Assembly: GCF_000022485.1 (NCBI RefSeq)
Contig: NC_012623.1
Location: 1,824,501 to 1,888,500 of the forward strand
Direction of reading: 5' to 3'
Length of the DNA: 64,000 bases
Source of the DNA: Sulfolobus islandicus Y.N.15.51
Lineage (GTDB): Archaea > Thermoproteota > Thermoprotei_A > Sulfolobales > Sulfolobaceae
Made by a program: the position numbers and the translations under genes. How positions within the stretch are numbered: the stretch's first letter is position 1; each line of letters begins with the position of its first letter. The notes beneath the pieces were generated by a model. The model was not told the origin of the DNA, did not search any database, and worked only from the letters and a program-made list of their open reading frames with translations. Shown piece after piece: positions 18,562-28,630 of the stretch.

Positions 18562-19461
18562 ATGGTAGATAAAAGTAGACGTAATTTTATCATAGGAATG
18601 GCTGGTTTAGGTGCTTTAGCTGCTGCAGGTTGGGGAGTAGCTGGCTGGTCACTTTCACGAGTAAGTGGAACTAAAGTAACTTCAGCTACACCTGCTTTTG
18701 GCCAAGGAGTTAAGATAATTTTTGTTGGGCATTGGGGATCAGAGAATGTGTTCGGGAATGTAGTAGAAAGAGGGTATGATGATGCATGCGCATTAACCGG
18801 AGCGAATTGCATAAAAATGTATAGGCCAAAAACCGATGCTGATCTACAAGAAATAATATCTAATTTACAAGTAGCTATTAATCAGACGCCAGATGTATTA
18901 ATTACCACAGACATATATACGGCGGTTCAGCCTTATTTACATCAAGCATCGCAAGAAGGAATTATTGTAATATTAACTAACGTAAATGCTCCTACACAAG
19001 CAGACTTTGAATATACTGGTGCTATATCTTTTATAGGTCAAAATTTAGTTACTGCAGGATATACTCAAGCTCAAGCATTAAGTAAATATTTTCCATCTAA
19101 TAGTCATGTTGTGATAATCGATGAAGGACCTGGGCAAGTGTGGGCACAACAAAGAAATCAAGGTATTGAGGAGTTTCTTAAACAATATGGTTGTACTTGG
19201 GATGTAATAGAGTCAAGCTTTGACTTATCTCAAGTTACCTCACAAATGACTGCATACTTAGAGGCTCACCCGGACACTAAAGCTATACTTAGTAATGGAT
19301 ATGGAGGAGCTGTAGCTATGGATGTATTTCCTAAATTAGGGATTCAACCTGGTCAGATACCTGTAGCCACATTTGATATAACTCCTCAAGTGTTAAATGC
19401 AATAATAGCTGGATATGTTACATTAACTACAGATCAACAACCATATTTACAAGGAGATTAG
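18562..19461 (+). pseudogene. Sugar-type ABC transporter substrate-binding protein, C-terminally truncated
   Basis: The likely start (18562) gives MVDKSRRNFIIGMAGLG, a twin-arginine-type export signal with a hydrophobic stretch to about residue 30. The mature part is a type I periplasmic-binding fold (RbsB-like): KIIFVGHWGSENVFG, the ligand-binding DVLITTDIYTA region, and VATFDITPQVLNAI. The family normally continues after TTDQQPYLQGY for another 60-80 residues; here a stop follows TTDQQPYLQGD. No permease or ATPase gene is adjacent. I read it as a truncated remnant, although a secreted binding protein missing one lobe end cannot be excluded. Confidence 0.7.
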
Positions 19462-19809
19462 AAGAAATTAATGAAGTTTCGTCTACTAAATGAAATTTTT
19501 CTCATTATTTAATATTTTTTAATTTAATTGAAATTTATTATTTTTCCTTTTATATTTAAAATCAGCACAATTTATTTTATATTTTAGAATATCTCTTTAT
19601 ACAATTGAATATCATTTAAAATCGATAGCCACGTATGATAAAATTCTTTAATATATTTTAGAATATCTTATGAAAGATATTAATCTATTCTCATGATATG
19701 ATAAAAAATAAATATTATTTAAGATAATTATAACAAAAGTTTTAAGAAATTTTATGGAAAATCTATAACACTCTTAAATGACAGCAATAAGAAGTTGTTT
19801 TCTCTGTTC
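19462..19809. other. Gene-free A+T-rich interval
   Basis: No gene seen. A short motif TATTTTAGAATATCT occurs twice (near 19581 and 19655); its meaning is unknown. Confidence 0.4.
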
Positions 19810-20209
19810 ATAAGCCATAACTCTCTGACTTAAACTCTAACTTCTTTATTATAGTTTTTAAAGATTTTTCATCTTCTAGTACTTTAAGTTCTCTCGATTA
19901 TCTTTTAAGATAAGAAGGTATTAATACTTTTATTAAAATTATCGAATGCAAAAGCCAAGTCTGTATGAAAAGGGGCCAAGGGAAATACTCTTAGTTTAAC
20001 TTTACTTATTATACCTAAGGTACCCTCAGATCCTATAAATAATCTGATTAAATCTGGAATCATAGAAGTTCTAATAGCTTTCCCAGATCCTCTCCTAGAA
20101 TTTCTCTCAATACTAACAAAGGAGTCCAATCTCTCTTATATCTTTCAGATTCTCTAACTAGTAAATGAGGGAAATTCTTCTCAATTAAGGTAAGAAATTT
20201 CTCAGACAT
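19810..20209 (-). pseudogene. FAD-linked oxidase (GlcD/alkylglycerone-phosphate synthase type), N-terminal remnant
   Basis: The minus strand from an ATG at 20209 reads MSEKFLTLIEKNFPHLL then RESERYKRDWTPL, a normal N-terminus of this family. The sequence then jumps, with an internal deletion and frame change, to GSGKAIRTSMIPDLIRLFIG and SEGTLGIISKVKLRVFPLAP, the FAD-binding core. Protein-like sequence (ELKVLEDEKSLKTIIKKLEF) fades out by about 19810. The matching C-terminal part lies on the opposite strand starting at about 20391, so the gene has been rearranged. Confidence 0.7.
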
Positions 20210-20390
20210 AAAGTAAGTTTAAAAATAAACTATAATAATTTTTCCATTATATATACTCTGTTAGTTAACTGAAAATTATACTAAAATTATAAGTTTTCTT
20301 AGATAGAGTATTACCTAGGAGGTAAGAAGTATATTAAAGAAGAACAAATAAAGGGTTTTTAAGGAAGTCTAGAAAGATAATAGGATTTCG

Positions 20391-21055
20391 AAGGAAATTA
20401 GATTTGCTAGAGAATTTGCAATTAGATTTCCCTCTCCTCATCGGATTGTAATACACGATAAGGATAGTAGTATGTTTATGCTTAATTTACCCTATAATAT
20501 AGCCTTGATCAGAATTAGAGGGTATGATGAAGAATTAATTAACGCACAAGAGAGAATAACAAGGAAAATAGCTCAGAAGTATAGTTCAAGCGAAATTAAA
20601 AGAGATTTAGTAAAAGTTTGGAGAGATGTATTCGCTAGAAAATATGAAGAACAGTTAACTAAATTAATATCTTCAGGATTATGGAACGATACTTTAGATT
20701 TAGCTGGAAGTTGGAGCGTCTTAAGTGAAATATATGATAAATTGAAAAGTGAACTATTATCTATAGAAGGCGTTAATAATGTTTTGTCTAGAATAACTCA
20801 TTTATATGCAAATGGGGCCTCATTATATAATGTAGTAATAATGAAACAAGATATTAAGGTGTTAGAAAAAGTGTGGGAAACTACTGCCAAGATCGCATAA
20901 ATAGTGGGGGTACAATATCTCATCATCATGGTGTTGGATTATTAAAGAGAAAGTGGGTTAAAGATGAAGTTACTAAACAGTTAGAACTATTAAAGAATTT
21001 TAAGAAGTTACTTGATGATAAGAATCTACTAAATCCTGGAAAATTAATTTATTAG
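20391..21055 (+). pseudogene. FAD-linked oxidase, C-terminal remnant with a frameshift
   Basis: The open frame starts KEIRFAREFAIRFPSPHRIV without a start codon and runs to KVWETTAKIA, where a lost base near 20898 shifts the frame. The next frame continues NSGGTISHHHGVGLLKRKWV and ends LLDDKNLLNPGKLIY, the characteristic C-terminus of the family (HHHG flavin/active-site histidines and NPGK). Together with the minus-strand piece at 19810-20209 it would make one oxidase of roughly normal length. No function expected in the present state. Confidence 0.78.
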
Positions 21056-21190
21056 TAATAATTACTGATTAATTATAGAAAAATTTTTGTTGTAAAGAGA
21101 ATTGATAAGTTTTAAAGAAAGAATTGAACTTTAAGACTGAAACTTACGTGTGTAGATTTATTTATATACTATAAATGGTAAAAACTAATT

Positions 21191-21283
21191 ATGTTCTTGA
21201 TGATTGCGATGTTAATTACAGAAGTTTTAGGAACTGAAACTAAAGGAAAGCCAGTAGAGCTTATTGAGAAAAAACAAAAATAA
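21191..21283 (+). pseudogene. MFS sugar transporter, C-terminal tail fragment
   Basis: Thirty codons, MFLMIAMLITEVLGTETKGK then PVELIEKKQK, match the last membrane segment plus the PETKGxxLEEIE-type cytoplasmic tail of sugar-porter MFS proteins. The rest of the gene is absent. Upstream 21061-21190 holds nothing recognisable. Confidence 0.55.
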
Positions 21284-21296
21284 ATTGGAACAAAAA

Positions 21297-22682
21297 TTAC
21301 TTTATTATTTTTTTCTGAATATCTTCTAGACTTAAGTTTTCTATATGTAAAATTGAGTATAAGGGTAAAATAACTCCTATGCCTATAATACCGAGTATTC
21401 CATACGTTGAAAATAATCTTAAGACATTATGACCTTCAAATAGTAATGGAGTGATAAATATACCTGCTGCGCTTGCTAATCTATCGCCTGCCATTACTAT
21501 TCCACTAGTTGTTCCCCTTATTTTAGTCGGGAATAACTCTGATCCGAAATTCCTAACTACTGGTATTGCAGTAAATGCGCCATATGATATAATTGTAAAG
21601 AGAACCAATAGAAGTATAGGAGTATGATATATTAAAATAACCATGAAACTTGCTAAACTCTCTAGTATTCCTCCTAATATTAAAAAATTGATACGTTTTA
21701 CTCTCTCTACTGACATAGCTACAATATACGTTGCAATAGTCTGTATTCCCAGGAAGAATGCAGAGTAAAGCAAGGTTCCAGATTTTGTTATACCTAATGC
21801 ACTTAATATTGATGGATTTAATGTAGCTAATGCACCTGGAATTAGGTTAAAACAGAAAGCTGCAATTACTATTGGCACAATATACTTTAATAACCTCCCT
21901 ATTGCTACTTTTTCTGATCTAGGTGATTTTTCAAATAAATATATTTGAGTTCTCGCGTGCTTTAATTCGTCTATGCTAAAGATTTTGCCGATTGCCTTTT
22001 TAGTTGCTTCATTAGCCTTATTGTATTTCTCTTTAAGTATAGCCCATCTTGGAGATTCTGGTAAAGTTGATCTTAACAATACTCCTATGAACGCTGGAAT
22101 GGCTACGGAACCTAACATAATTCTCCATTCTAATGGTGTTGCACCAATTAAATTATAAAGTATATAACCTACTATATAAGCTAAAACACCACCTAAAGTA
22201 AAACTTACCCATAAATATGTCATTCCTCTTCCTCTATATATTCTTGGCATAAATTCTGCTACTAAAGTCATAGCAGCAGGATAATCGCCACCAGTGGCAA
22301 TCCCTAAAAGAAATCTTATGATATACAATTCTACTGGTGACGTAACTAAAGCTGATAAGATTGCTAGAATACCAATTGAAAGTAAATCTAGCATGAAAGT
22401 TAGTTTTCTTCCTAAAAAATCTGTAACAATCCCTATGGAAAGAGCTCCGATTATAGCACCTATAAAGAAAATAGATCCCGCAAAAGCAAATTCAGATAAA
22501 TTACCATGAAAAAGAAAAGGAATAATGCTAAATGTGGATGCACCTAAAGATAAGGTTGTGTAAAGATCAGTAAAAGCACCTAAAGATGTAATAATTACTA
22601 AAGTTCTATGGAAAGAACTGTAAGTAGCCTCGTTTAATGATTTAAATGGTTCAATATTGCTAATTGACGCTTCATCCGCCAT
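21297..22682 (-). CDS. MFS transporter, sugar-porter/metabolite:H+ symporter type
   Basis: A full-length 461-residue transporter with 12 membrane segments. The loop-2 motif TDFLGRKLTF and the PESPRWAILKEKYNKA segment after helix 6 identify the sugar-porter-like branch, which in Sulfolobales includes carriers for sugars, aromatic acids and phosphate. It sits in the cytoplasmic membrane. It has no co-directional neighbour within 250 bp. Substrate unknown. Confidence 0.85.
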   Translation of the reverse strand: MADEASISNIEPFKSLNEATYSSFHRTLVIITSLGAFTDLYTTLSLGASTFSIIPFLFHGNLSEFAFAGSIFFIGAIIGALSIGIVTDFLGRKLTFMLDLLSIGILAILSALVTSPVELYIIRFLLGIATGGDYPAAMTLVAEFMPRIYRGRGMTYLWVSFTLGGVLAYIVGYILYNLIGATPLEWRIMLGSVAIPAFIGVLLRSTLPESPRWAILKEKYNKANEATKKAIGKIFSIDELKHARTQIYLFEKSPRSEKVAIGRLLKYIVPIVIAAFCFNLIPGALATLNPSILSALGITKSGTLLYSAFFLGIQTIATYIVAMSVERVKRINFLILGGILESLASFMVILIYHTPILLLVLFTIISYGAFTAIPVVRNFGSELFPTKIRGTTSGIVMAGDRLASAAGIFITPLLFEGHNVLRLFSTYGILGIIGIGVILPLYSILHIENLSLEDIQKKIIK

Positions 22683-23446
22683 TATATCACTAAATTATAC
22701 AACTCATCTCAAGTTTAAAAATTTTCATGAACATCAGTAATTGACGTAGTAAAAGATAATTTTTTTAATTATCTAATATTATCGTATTTTAGTATTATAA
22801 TTTATTAATTTCATATTACTTTAGAGGATGAATAATCTCTTTTATCGCAAAATTATGTTATATATTGAATCAATTTAGAAAAAGCTATTATTGGAATGAA
22901 TAAGGGGTTAATCTAAAATTTATATGAGTGTGGAGATAGTGTCGTCATTGGCCTACAAATTCTGGAATTAATTTTCTCTCCCATAAGACTATTGCTAGAG
23001 AATACTTAATTATCTCCAAACTTCTACTTACAGTCTTTGTAGCCCTCTTGAACCTAACGAGCCTATCCCTCAATGAGGAGTGTAAACACTCATTAGGGTT
23101 AACAAACTTGACTACGGTATGATTCCTCAAGGAGAAGTATACATTATAATCATCACTCACCCACCTTCCACCCTCTGGAGCATATTGCAAAATTTCCTTG
23201 AAGGCCTTCTCACCCCTATCCCCAACCGAGAATAGAACGTAAAGGCCGAGGGAAGTATAAACGAAACAAGTAAAGACACACTTGCAAAAGGCCTTAATAT
23301 TCTTAAACAAGTAAGTCCATATCTCATCAACAACCTTAGCAGCAACCTTACCCTCGACTAAATCCTTAACCTTACCCCACAACTCAACTAACTCCTCATA
23401 CTTTTGCCTACCATAACGTTTAATCCAAGTGAAGACAGTACCCAAG

Positions 23447-24480
23447 TGCTTTGTGGGCTACTTCAGAATTATACAAAAATTTATAAATAATTATGTCGAG
23501 TATTACCCATGGGAAAGAGTAAGTACAAGAGGGATTGGCACAAGTACGACGAGAACGTTATAACGAGATATACCCTAATGTTCCCCTTCTACGTCTTCGA
23601 ACACTGGTTTACTAGCAGAGGAGAATAGGCATGCCAAGAAAACCTACAAGGCACCAAAGGAGTTCAACGAATTCCTAGCACTCCTCCACATCTTCCTACC
23701 TTATATAGAAGGAGTATTGAGAGCACTAGAGAGACTGAAAATCATCAAGCCTAGACTACTCAACAATATGGGAAAGAGTAAGAAACATGAACATAAAATT
23801 CCCAGAGGCAAATGACCAACTTGAAGTAATAGCAGACGCAACGGGAATAAGCACAAACAAGGGAGGACAATACATTATCGCCAAGTGGGGTAAAACCAAG
23901 GACTCAAAATTCCTCAAAATCGAAATAGTAATTGATAAGGACCAATTCAACGTAATAAACGCTGAAGTAACCAGCAACGAAGTTGAGACTGCAGTTAAGA
24001 CAGTTAAGGATTTACAAGATAAGGGAAAGAAGGTCAAGAAGTTTTATGGAGATAAAGCTTATGATGCTAATGAGGTTTACAAGACTGGGGTTGAGGTTGT
24101 TGTCCCACCTAGGAAGAACGCTTCTACTAGGCGTGGCCATCCTGCTAGGCTGTAAGGGAGTTCAAGAGGTTGGGTTATAATCGTTGGAGGGAGGATAAGG
24201 GTTATGGTGTTGGGTGGAGGATTGAGTCCTTGTTCTCTGCTGTGAAGCGTACTTTTGGGGAATCTGTTAGGGCTACAAGTTTTTTAGGACAAGTGGTTGA
24301 GGCTAAGCTCAAGTTCTGGGCTTATGCATGGATGGTCCACTTGGCTAATTCTTTAGTTGGTAGAGCTCCGGGTATTAGGGTGTGAGCTTGCGAATAACGT
24401 TGAAATAAATATTAATTACTGAAAAATTCTCAGTGTATCATATCATGCTTATGAAATAAATTGAAGAGATCAACAAAGCA
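23447..24480 (+). mobile_element. ISC1058-like IS5-family element, decayed copy
   Basis: It begins TGCTTTGTGGGC and ends ...CAACAAAGCA (imperfect inverted ends), flanked by a 9-bp target duplication GTACCCAAG (23438-23446 and 24481-24489). The length is 1034 bp against about 1057 bp for the copy at 33867-36408 once its nested insert is removed; the difference is several small deletions. Confidence 0.85.
23509..24385 (+). pseudogene. IS5-family (ISC1058-like) transposase with several small deletions
   Basis: Starts MGKSKYKRDWHKYDENVITR as in the second copy, but the frame breaks after FEHW. Further pieces are INIKFPEANDQLEVIADAT-like sequence from 23787 and NRWREDKGYGVGWRIESLFS from about 24180. 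Four deletions relative to the second copy can be seen, near 23610 (GTGGGAATT region), 23704 (AGGGCC), 23748 (CCAAC) and 24151 (GAGAAAG). The DDE residues are spread over different frames, so it is inactive. Confidence 0.85.
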
Positions 24481-24827
24481 GTACCCAAGGAAACATTTAA
24501 AACTCTAGAAATAGCCCTCATACTCGTACCATTAGCATACATCTTTAAAGCCTCCTCTCTAAGCTTCCTAGAATGATGATAATAACTAGCATCACCCAAA
24601 AAGTACTTACCACAATCCCTACACAAATACTTCTGCCTACCAGCAGACCTGCCAGACTTGACAACATGATGACTACCACAAGAGGGACAAGAAATGTCTT
24701 GCCTAATTACAGGCTTCCTATCCATAAGTAATACTCATAATACAAGTATAAATAGGTTAATGACAACACTATCCCCACACTGAATTTATATAGTAGTTTA
24801 ATATATACCTTAGTTGTGAAATGTTAG

Positions 24828-25955
24828 ATGAAAATAGTAGATATTAAAGCTATTCATGTAAATTTGCCTTTGAGAACAAATTACAAAAGTTGGACTGGTG
24901 AGCATAAAACACAACCTTCTATTGTTACAATTATAGATACCGATGAGGGTATTAGTGGTATTAGTTCAATAGAGCCAGATAGGCCAAATTATTCAGAGCA
25001 AAGTTGGCATGAGATATTGAGTACAATAAACATTGATATTAAAGAAATACTAATTGGAATGGATCCATTAGATCTGTCTAGAATAAACTCATTAATGGAA
25101 AAACTGTTATATGGAAGGTATATGAGTAAAGCAGCTATAGATATAGCTCTTAATGATCTAAAAGCTAAGTACTTAGGTGTACCATTATATAAGTTAATTG
25201 GTGGAGCAGCTATAGAAAAAATAGATATAATAGGTTGGATAGGGTTAGAGGGTGTTGAAGAAACTATTAAAGACTCTCTTTATTTTATAGAAAATGGATT
25301 CAAGACATTAAAAATAAAAATAGGTAAAAATGTTGAAGATGAAGTAAAAAGGATAAAAAATTTAAGAGACGCAATAGGATATAATGTTAAACTAAGATTG
25401 GATGCTAATCAAGCCCTAACTCCCAAATCTGCACTAAAGCTAGCTAAGGAAATTTATAGATACGAAATAGAATTGCTTGAACAACCAGTAAGTAGAGATG
25501 ATATAGAAGGCATGAGATATGTAAATATTTATAGTGATATACCAGTATTGGCGGATGAGAGTGTCATAACTCCCCGAGATCTTATTTTAATAGCTGAAAA
25601 AAGAGCGGCATCTATTGTTAAATTGAAGGCTATGAGGAGTGGAGGAGTATCTAAAACGAAATTTATGTTTGAATTATGTGAAATGTTAAATATTGAATGT
25701 ATTATTGGTCACGGTTTTTCAACGACATTAGGTGCTTTAGCTGAAGCACATATAGCGTTTACAATACCCTCAATTCAAAGAGCATGCGAGTTTGTAGGAC
25801 CATTAAAGCTTATAAAAGATATATCAAAAAAGAGCATTGTTCAAATATTACAGAAAGGCTACATAACTGTTAATGAGATAAGTAAATTAGGAAATGGACT
25901 TGGAGTAAATAAAGATGAATTAATATTTGATGATGATACTTTATTTCTAAAGTAA
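24828..25955 (+). CDS. Enolase-superfamily enzyme, muconate lactonizing/dipeptide epimerase-like subgroup
   Basis: A 375-residue protein of normal length. Catalytic elements in order: KIKIG (K-x-K, about residue 163), LRLDANQ (metal D), LLEQPV (metal E), LADES (metal D), and VKLKAMRSGG (second-side lysine). Two lysines on opposite faces of the barrel place it in the muconate-lactonizing subgroup, which includes cycloisomerases, o-succinylbenzoate synthases and epimerases. A TATA element (24797-24807) lies about 25 bp upstream of the ATG. Substrate not predictable. Convergent with the LysR-type gene. Confidence 0.82.
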   Translation: MKIVDIKAIHVNLPLRTNYKSWTGEHKTQPSIVTIIDTDEGISGISSIEPDRPNYSEQSWHEILSTINIDIKEILIGMDPLDLSRINSLMEKLLYGRYMSKAAIDIALNDLKAKYLGVPLYKLIGGAAIEKIDIIGWIGLEGVEETIKDSLYFIENGFKTLKIKIGKNVEDEVKRIKNLRDAIGYNVKLRLDANQALTPKSALKLAKEIYRYEIELLEQPVSRDDIEGMRYVNIYSDIPVLADESVITPRDLILIAEKRAASIVKLKAMRSGGVSKTKFMFELCEMLNIECIIGHGFSTTLGALAEAHIAFTIPSIQRACEFVGPLKLIKDISKKSIVQILQKGYITVNEISKLGNGLGVNKDELIFDDDTLFLK

Positions 25956-25983
25956 TTTTATATAAAATTTAGTTAAAAAATTT

Positions 25984-26895
25984 CTATATATTTAAATTCT
26001 CAGTTATAAAATTAACAGTAAAATTTATAAATTTGTTAATAATTTCATTCTTTCCTCTCCATGGATCAATAGCATATAAATAGCTCTCGACTTTCGTATC
26101 TAATTCTGCGTAGTCAAGCAGACCTGCCTCAATATATCTCTTTGCTTGTATAAAACTAACGATAGATATGCCAATACCTTCTATTACGGCATTTATAACA
26201 GATGATGAGTTATCAAGTTTATATACAATATTTAGATCATTTTCCGAAAATCCTTCCGATTCCAAAATTTTTCTAACCTCCGCTTGTATTCCAGAATTAT
26301 ACTTACGTCCTATATAAGGAAAATTAAGTATTTCTTTAACGCTAATTTTATTCTTTCTTAAGGAGCCTTTCTTACCTATCACTACTAGCTTGTTCTTAAC
26401 TAGTCTTATTACTCTATAATTGGATAATGTACTTTTTACCTCATCAAAATTTATACTAGCTACAAAGCCTATATCTGCACTTCCATCTTCTAAGGACTTA
26501 AAGACATCCAAGGTACTAAGCACTTCAATATTGATTTTATATTCAGCATATTTGTCTTTAAAAGCTTTAGCGATTTGCGGTAAAAAATATATTCCAGCTA
26601 CTTCACCTGACGCGATTTTAATTTCATAAGTCGTCTGCTCACCATATATTTTTAATTTTTCTATTATATTTTTAATTTTTCTAAATTCCTCTATAACTAT
26701 TTCTCCATAATCAGTAAATTCTACTTTTCTTGTACCAAGAGATTTAACTATTTTTCTATTTAAAAAACTTTCAATATTTTTTACTCTATATTTTACAGTA
26801 CCATCTGATATGTTCATTTCCTTTGATACTTGCTCTACACTTTTATATTTGTATAGCAGTAGTAGCGTCTCAATATCTTCTAACGAGATTGTCAC
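25984..26895 (-). CDS. LysR-type transcriptional regulator
   Basis: A 303-residue LTTR: N-terminal winged helix-turn-helix (DIETLLLLYKYKSVEQVSKE through NISDGTVKYRVKNIESFL) and a C-terminal effector-binding domain of the periplasmic-binding fold (from about residue 90, EIKIASGEVAGIYFLPQIAK). It is divergent from tcuA, and in Salmonella the tricarballylate genes are controlled by a divergent LysR protein (TcuR), so it is a good candidate regulator of the operon at 27227. A MITE now sits in the shared promoter region. Confidence 0.85.
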   Translation of the reverse strand: MTISLEDIETLLLLYKYKSVEQVSKEMNISDGTVKYRVKNIESFLNRKIVKSLGTRKVEFTDYGEIVIEEFRKIKNIIEKLKIYGEQTTYEIKIASGEVAGIYFLPQIAKAFKDKYAEYKINIEVLSTLDVFKSLEDGSADIGFVASINFDEVKSTLSNYRVIRLVKNKLVVIGKKGSLRKNKISVKEILNFPYIGRKYNSGIQAEVRKILESEGFSENDLNIVYKLDNSSSVINAVIEGIGISIVSFIQAKRYIEAGLLDYAELDTKVESYLYAIDPWRGKNEIINKFINFTVNFITENLNI

Positions 26896-26940
26896 TTTAA
26901 TCTATTCGTGAGATGGCATTATAATATTTACGCTTCAAGT

Positions 26941-27063
26941 TGCTTTGTGGACTAGTTCAATTTTTATCAAAGCTAACGTTAAGCTTACTTTTAAATTAAC
27001 GCTTGAATTTAAGAAAAATTGATGAGCTTAGTATTTAAGAAAATTGAACTAGTCCACAAAACA
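26941..27063. mobile_element. SM3-like MITE (ISC1058-type ends)
   Basis: A 123-bp element with inverted ends TGCTTTGTGGACTAGTTCAA / TTGAACTAGTCCACAAAACA, flanked by the 9-bp direct repeat GCTTCAAGT (26932-26940 and 27064-27072). The outer TGCTTTGTGG is shared with the ends of the ISC1058-like elements in this window, which would supply the transposase. No coding capacity. It lies between the LysR-type gene and tcuA. A second, more diverged copy is at 54459-54587. Confidence 0.9.
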
Positions 27064-27226
27064 GCTTCAAGTTTAATTTAAACTATAATTCTTGCCAATA
27101 AAATAGATTTGTTTTAAAATCTTGTTAGAAGATATTTCAATAATCTTATATAAAGAAAATTTTTATATCAAAAACCAGAACATAGCTTTTTAAGTAAAAT
27201 TTTTAACCGCTTAGATGTAAAAAGAT

Positions 27227-28630
27227 ATGGGCAAAGGAATGGATAAGTATGATATTATTGTAGTAGGTGGAGGAAATGCAGCACTTACAGCAGCGATTAC
27301 GGCGGCAGAGAAAGGTAAAAGGGTTATATTATTAGAAAGGGCACCAAAAGAGTTTAGGGGTGGTAATTCTAAATTCACTCGAAGTATAAGGTATGTTCAT
27401 GATACTCCAGATCAATATACTACTAAAGAATATACTGAAGAAAATTTCCTTAAAGATATAATAGAAATAACTGGTGGTCAGACAAATATAGAGTTAAGTA
27501 AATATATAGTTAAAAGATCAGCAGAGTTGCCTAAATGGATGGAAAAGCATAAAGTGAAGTTAAAGAGAGCTGTAAGAGGTGCCTTTCATTATTCTGGAAC
27601 AAATGCATTCATTTTGGGTGGTGGAGGTCAGTTAATTAAAACTTATTATGAGTATGCGGAAAAAATAGGAGTAAAAGTTGTTCATAATGCTACAGTAAAG
27701 GATTTTATAGCAAAAGACGAAAAGATTGATGGAGTAGTAGCTGAAATTAATGGAAAAAGAGAAATAATCAATGGAGAAGCTATTATAGTTGCATCTGGAG
27801 GATTTGAAGCTAATTTAGAATGGCTTAAACAATATTTAGGTGATGCCGTAGACAACATTATAGTAAGAGGGGTAAAGTATAATGATGGGATTCCATTAAG
27901 AGCGCTGTATAAATTAGGAGCTGCTCCTCCAGATACTGTAAAAAATCCTAAAGATGCTCACTGGACAGCAGTAGATGCACGAGCTCCAAAATTTAATGGT
28001 GGATTTGTGACTAGAATAGATCTCATCCCTATAGGCATAGTGGTAAACAAAAAAGGAGAAAGAATTTATGATGAGGGGGAGGATTTATGGATAAAAAGGT
28101 ACGTATTATGGGGAAGATTAATCCTTGAACAGCCTGATCAAATAGCGTATGTAATTATAGATTCTAGTATGTTAGGAGATAGTCTAATTCCAATGTATAG
28201 TCCAATTAAAGCAAATTCCATTAAAGATCTTAGTCATGCTCTTGGAGTAAATGAAGATAATTTAATTAATACTATTTCTCGCTTTAATCAAAGTATACCT
28301 AAGAATTGTCATTACAATTTATCTGAGCTCGATGATTGTGGGACAATTAATTTATATCCTCCTAAGTCTCATTGGGCGAAACCGCTTTTACATCCTCCTT
28401 TTTATGCATGGCCATTAAGACCTGGTATTACATTTACATATATGGGAGTTAAAATTGGATTAGATACGAGAGTAATCAAAACAAATGGAAAAGCATTTGA
28501 TAATGTATTCGCAGCTGGAGAATTAACTGTTGGTAATATATTTGGGCGAGGATACTTAGGAGGGACGGGCCTAGTTATAGGTTCAATTACTGGAATAACA
28601 GCTGGAGAGGTGGCTTCAGAATATGTATGA
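27227..28630 (+). CDS. tcuA: FAD-dependent tricarballylate dehydrogenase
   Basis: A 467-residue flavoprotein of the fumarate-reductase/succinate-dehydrogenase type. The FAD motif GGGNAALTAAITAAEKG near residue 13, then LLERAPKEFRGGNSKFTRSI, which is highly characteristic of TcuA, and the C-terminal GRGYLGGTGLVIGSITGI FAD segment. It oxidises tricarballylate to aconitate and passes electrons to TcuB. The start may be the internal methionine at 27239, preceded by an AAAGGA ribosome site. It overlaps tcuB by 8 bp. Confidence 0.88.
   Translation: MGKGMDKYDIIVVGGGNAALTAAITAAEKGKRVILLERAPKEFRGGNSKFTRSIRYVHDTPDQYTTKEYTEENFLKDIIEITGGQTNIELSKYIVKRSAELPKWMEKHKVKLKRAVRGAFHYSGTNAFILGGGGQLIKTYYEYAEKIGVKVVHNATVKDFIAKDEKIDGVVAEINGKREIINGEAIIVASGGFEANLEWLKQYLGDAVDNIIVRGVKYNDGIPLRALYKLGAAPPDTVKNPKDAHWTAVDARAPKFNGGFVTRIDLIPIGIVVNKKGERIYDEGEDLWIKRYVLWGRLILEQPDQIAYVIIDSSMLGDSLIPMYSPIKANSIKDLSHALGVNEDNLINTISRFNQSIPKNCHYNLSELDDCGTINLYPPKSHWAKPLLHPPFYAWPLRPGITFTYMGVKIGLDTRVIKTNGKAFDNVFAAGELTVGNIFGRGYLGGTGLVIGSITGITAGEVASEYV

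Larger units (their letters stand above)
22945..24725 (-). pseudogene. IS1-family (ISC796-like) transposase, interrupted
   Basis: The N-terminal half (24725 to about 24490) carries a zinc-ribbon [13 protein letters not shown]...CRDCGK and a helix-turn-helix ([14 protein letters not shown]). The C-terminal half (23445 to 22945) resumes at [20 protein letters not shown] and contains the DDE-type D (VVDEIWTY), D (SVGDRGE) and following conserved residues. The ISC1058-like element lies exactly between, after the codons for LGT. Joined, the halves match the intact transposase at 44824-45558 nearly throughout. Confidence 0.88.
22935..24773 (-). mobile_element. ISC796-like IS1-family element, interrupted by an ISC1058-like element
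   Basis: The ends are GATAGTGTCGTC (22935) and the inverted ...GACAACACTATC (24773). After removing the 1034-bp insert and one 9-bp duplication the length is 796 bp, exactly the length of the intact copy at 44811-45606. Its flanks are odd: outside the ends lie GAGTGTGGA (left) and CCCACACTG (right), inverted relative to each other, and outside these a direct repeat AATTTATAT (22917-22925 and 24783-24791). Confidence 0.8.
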
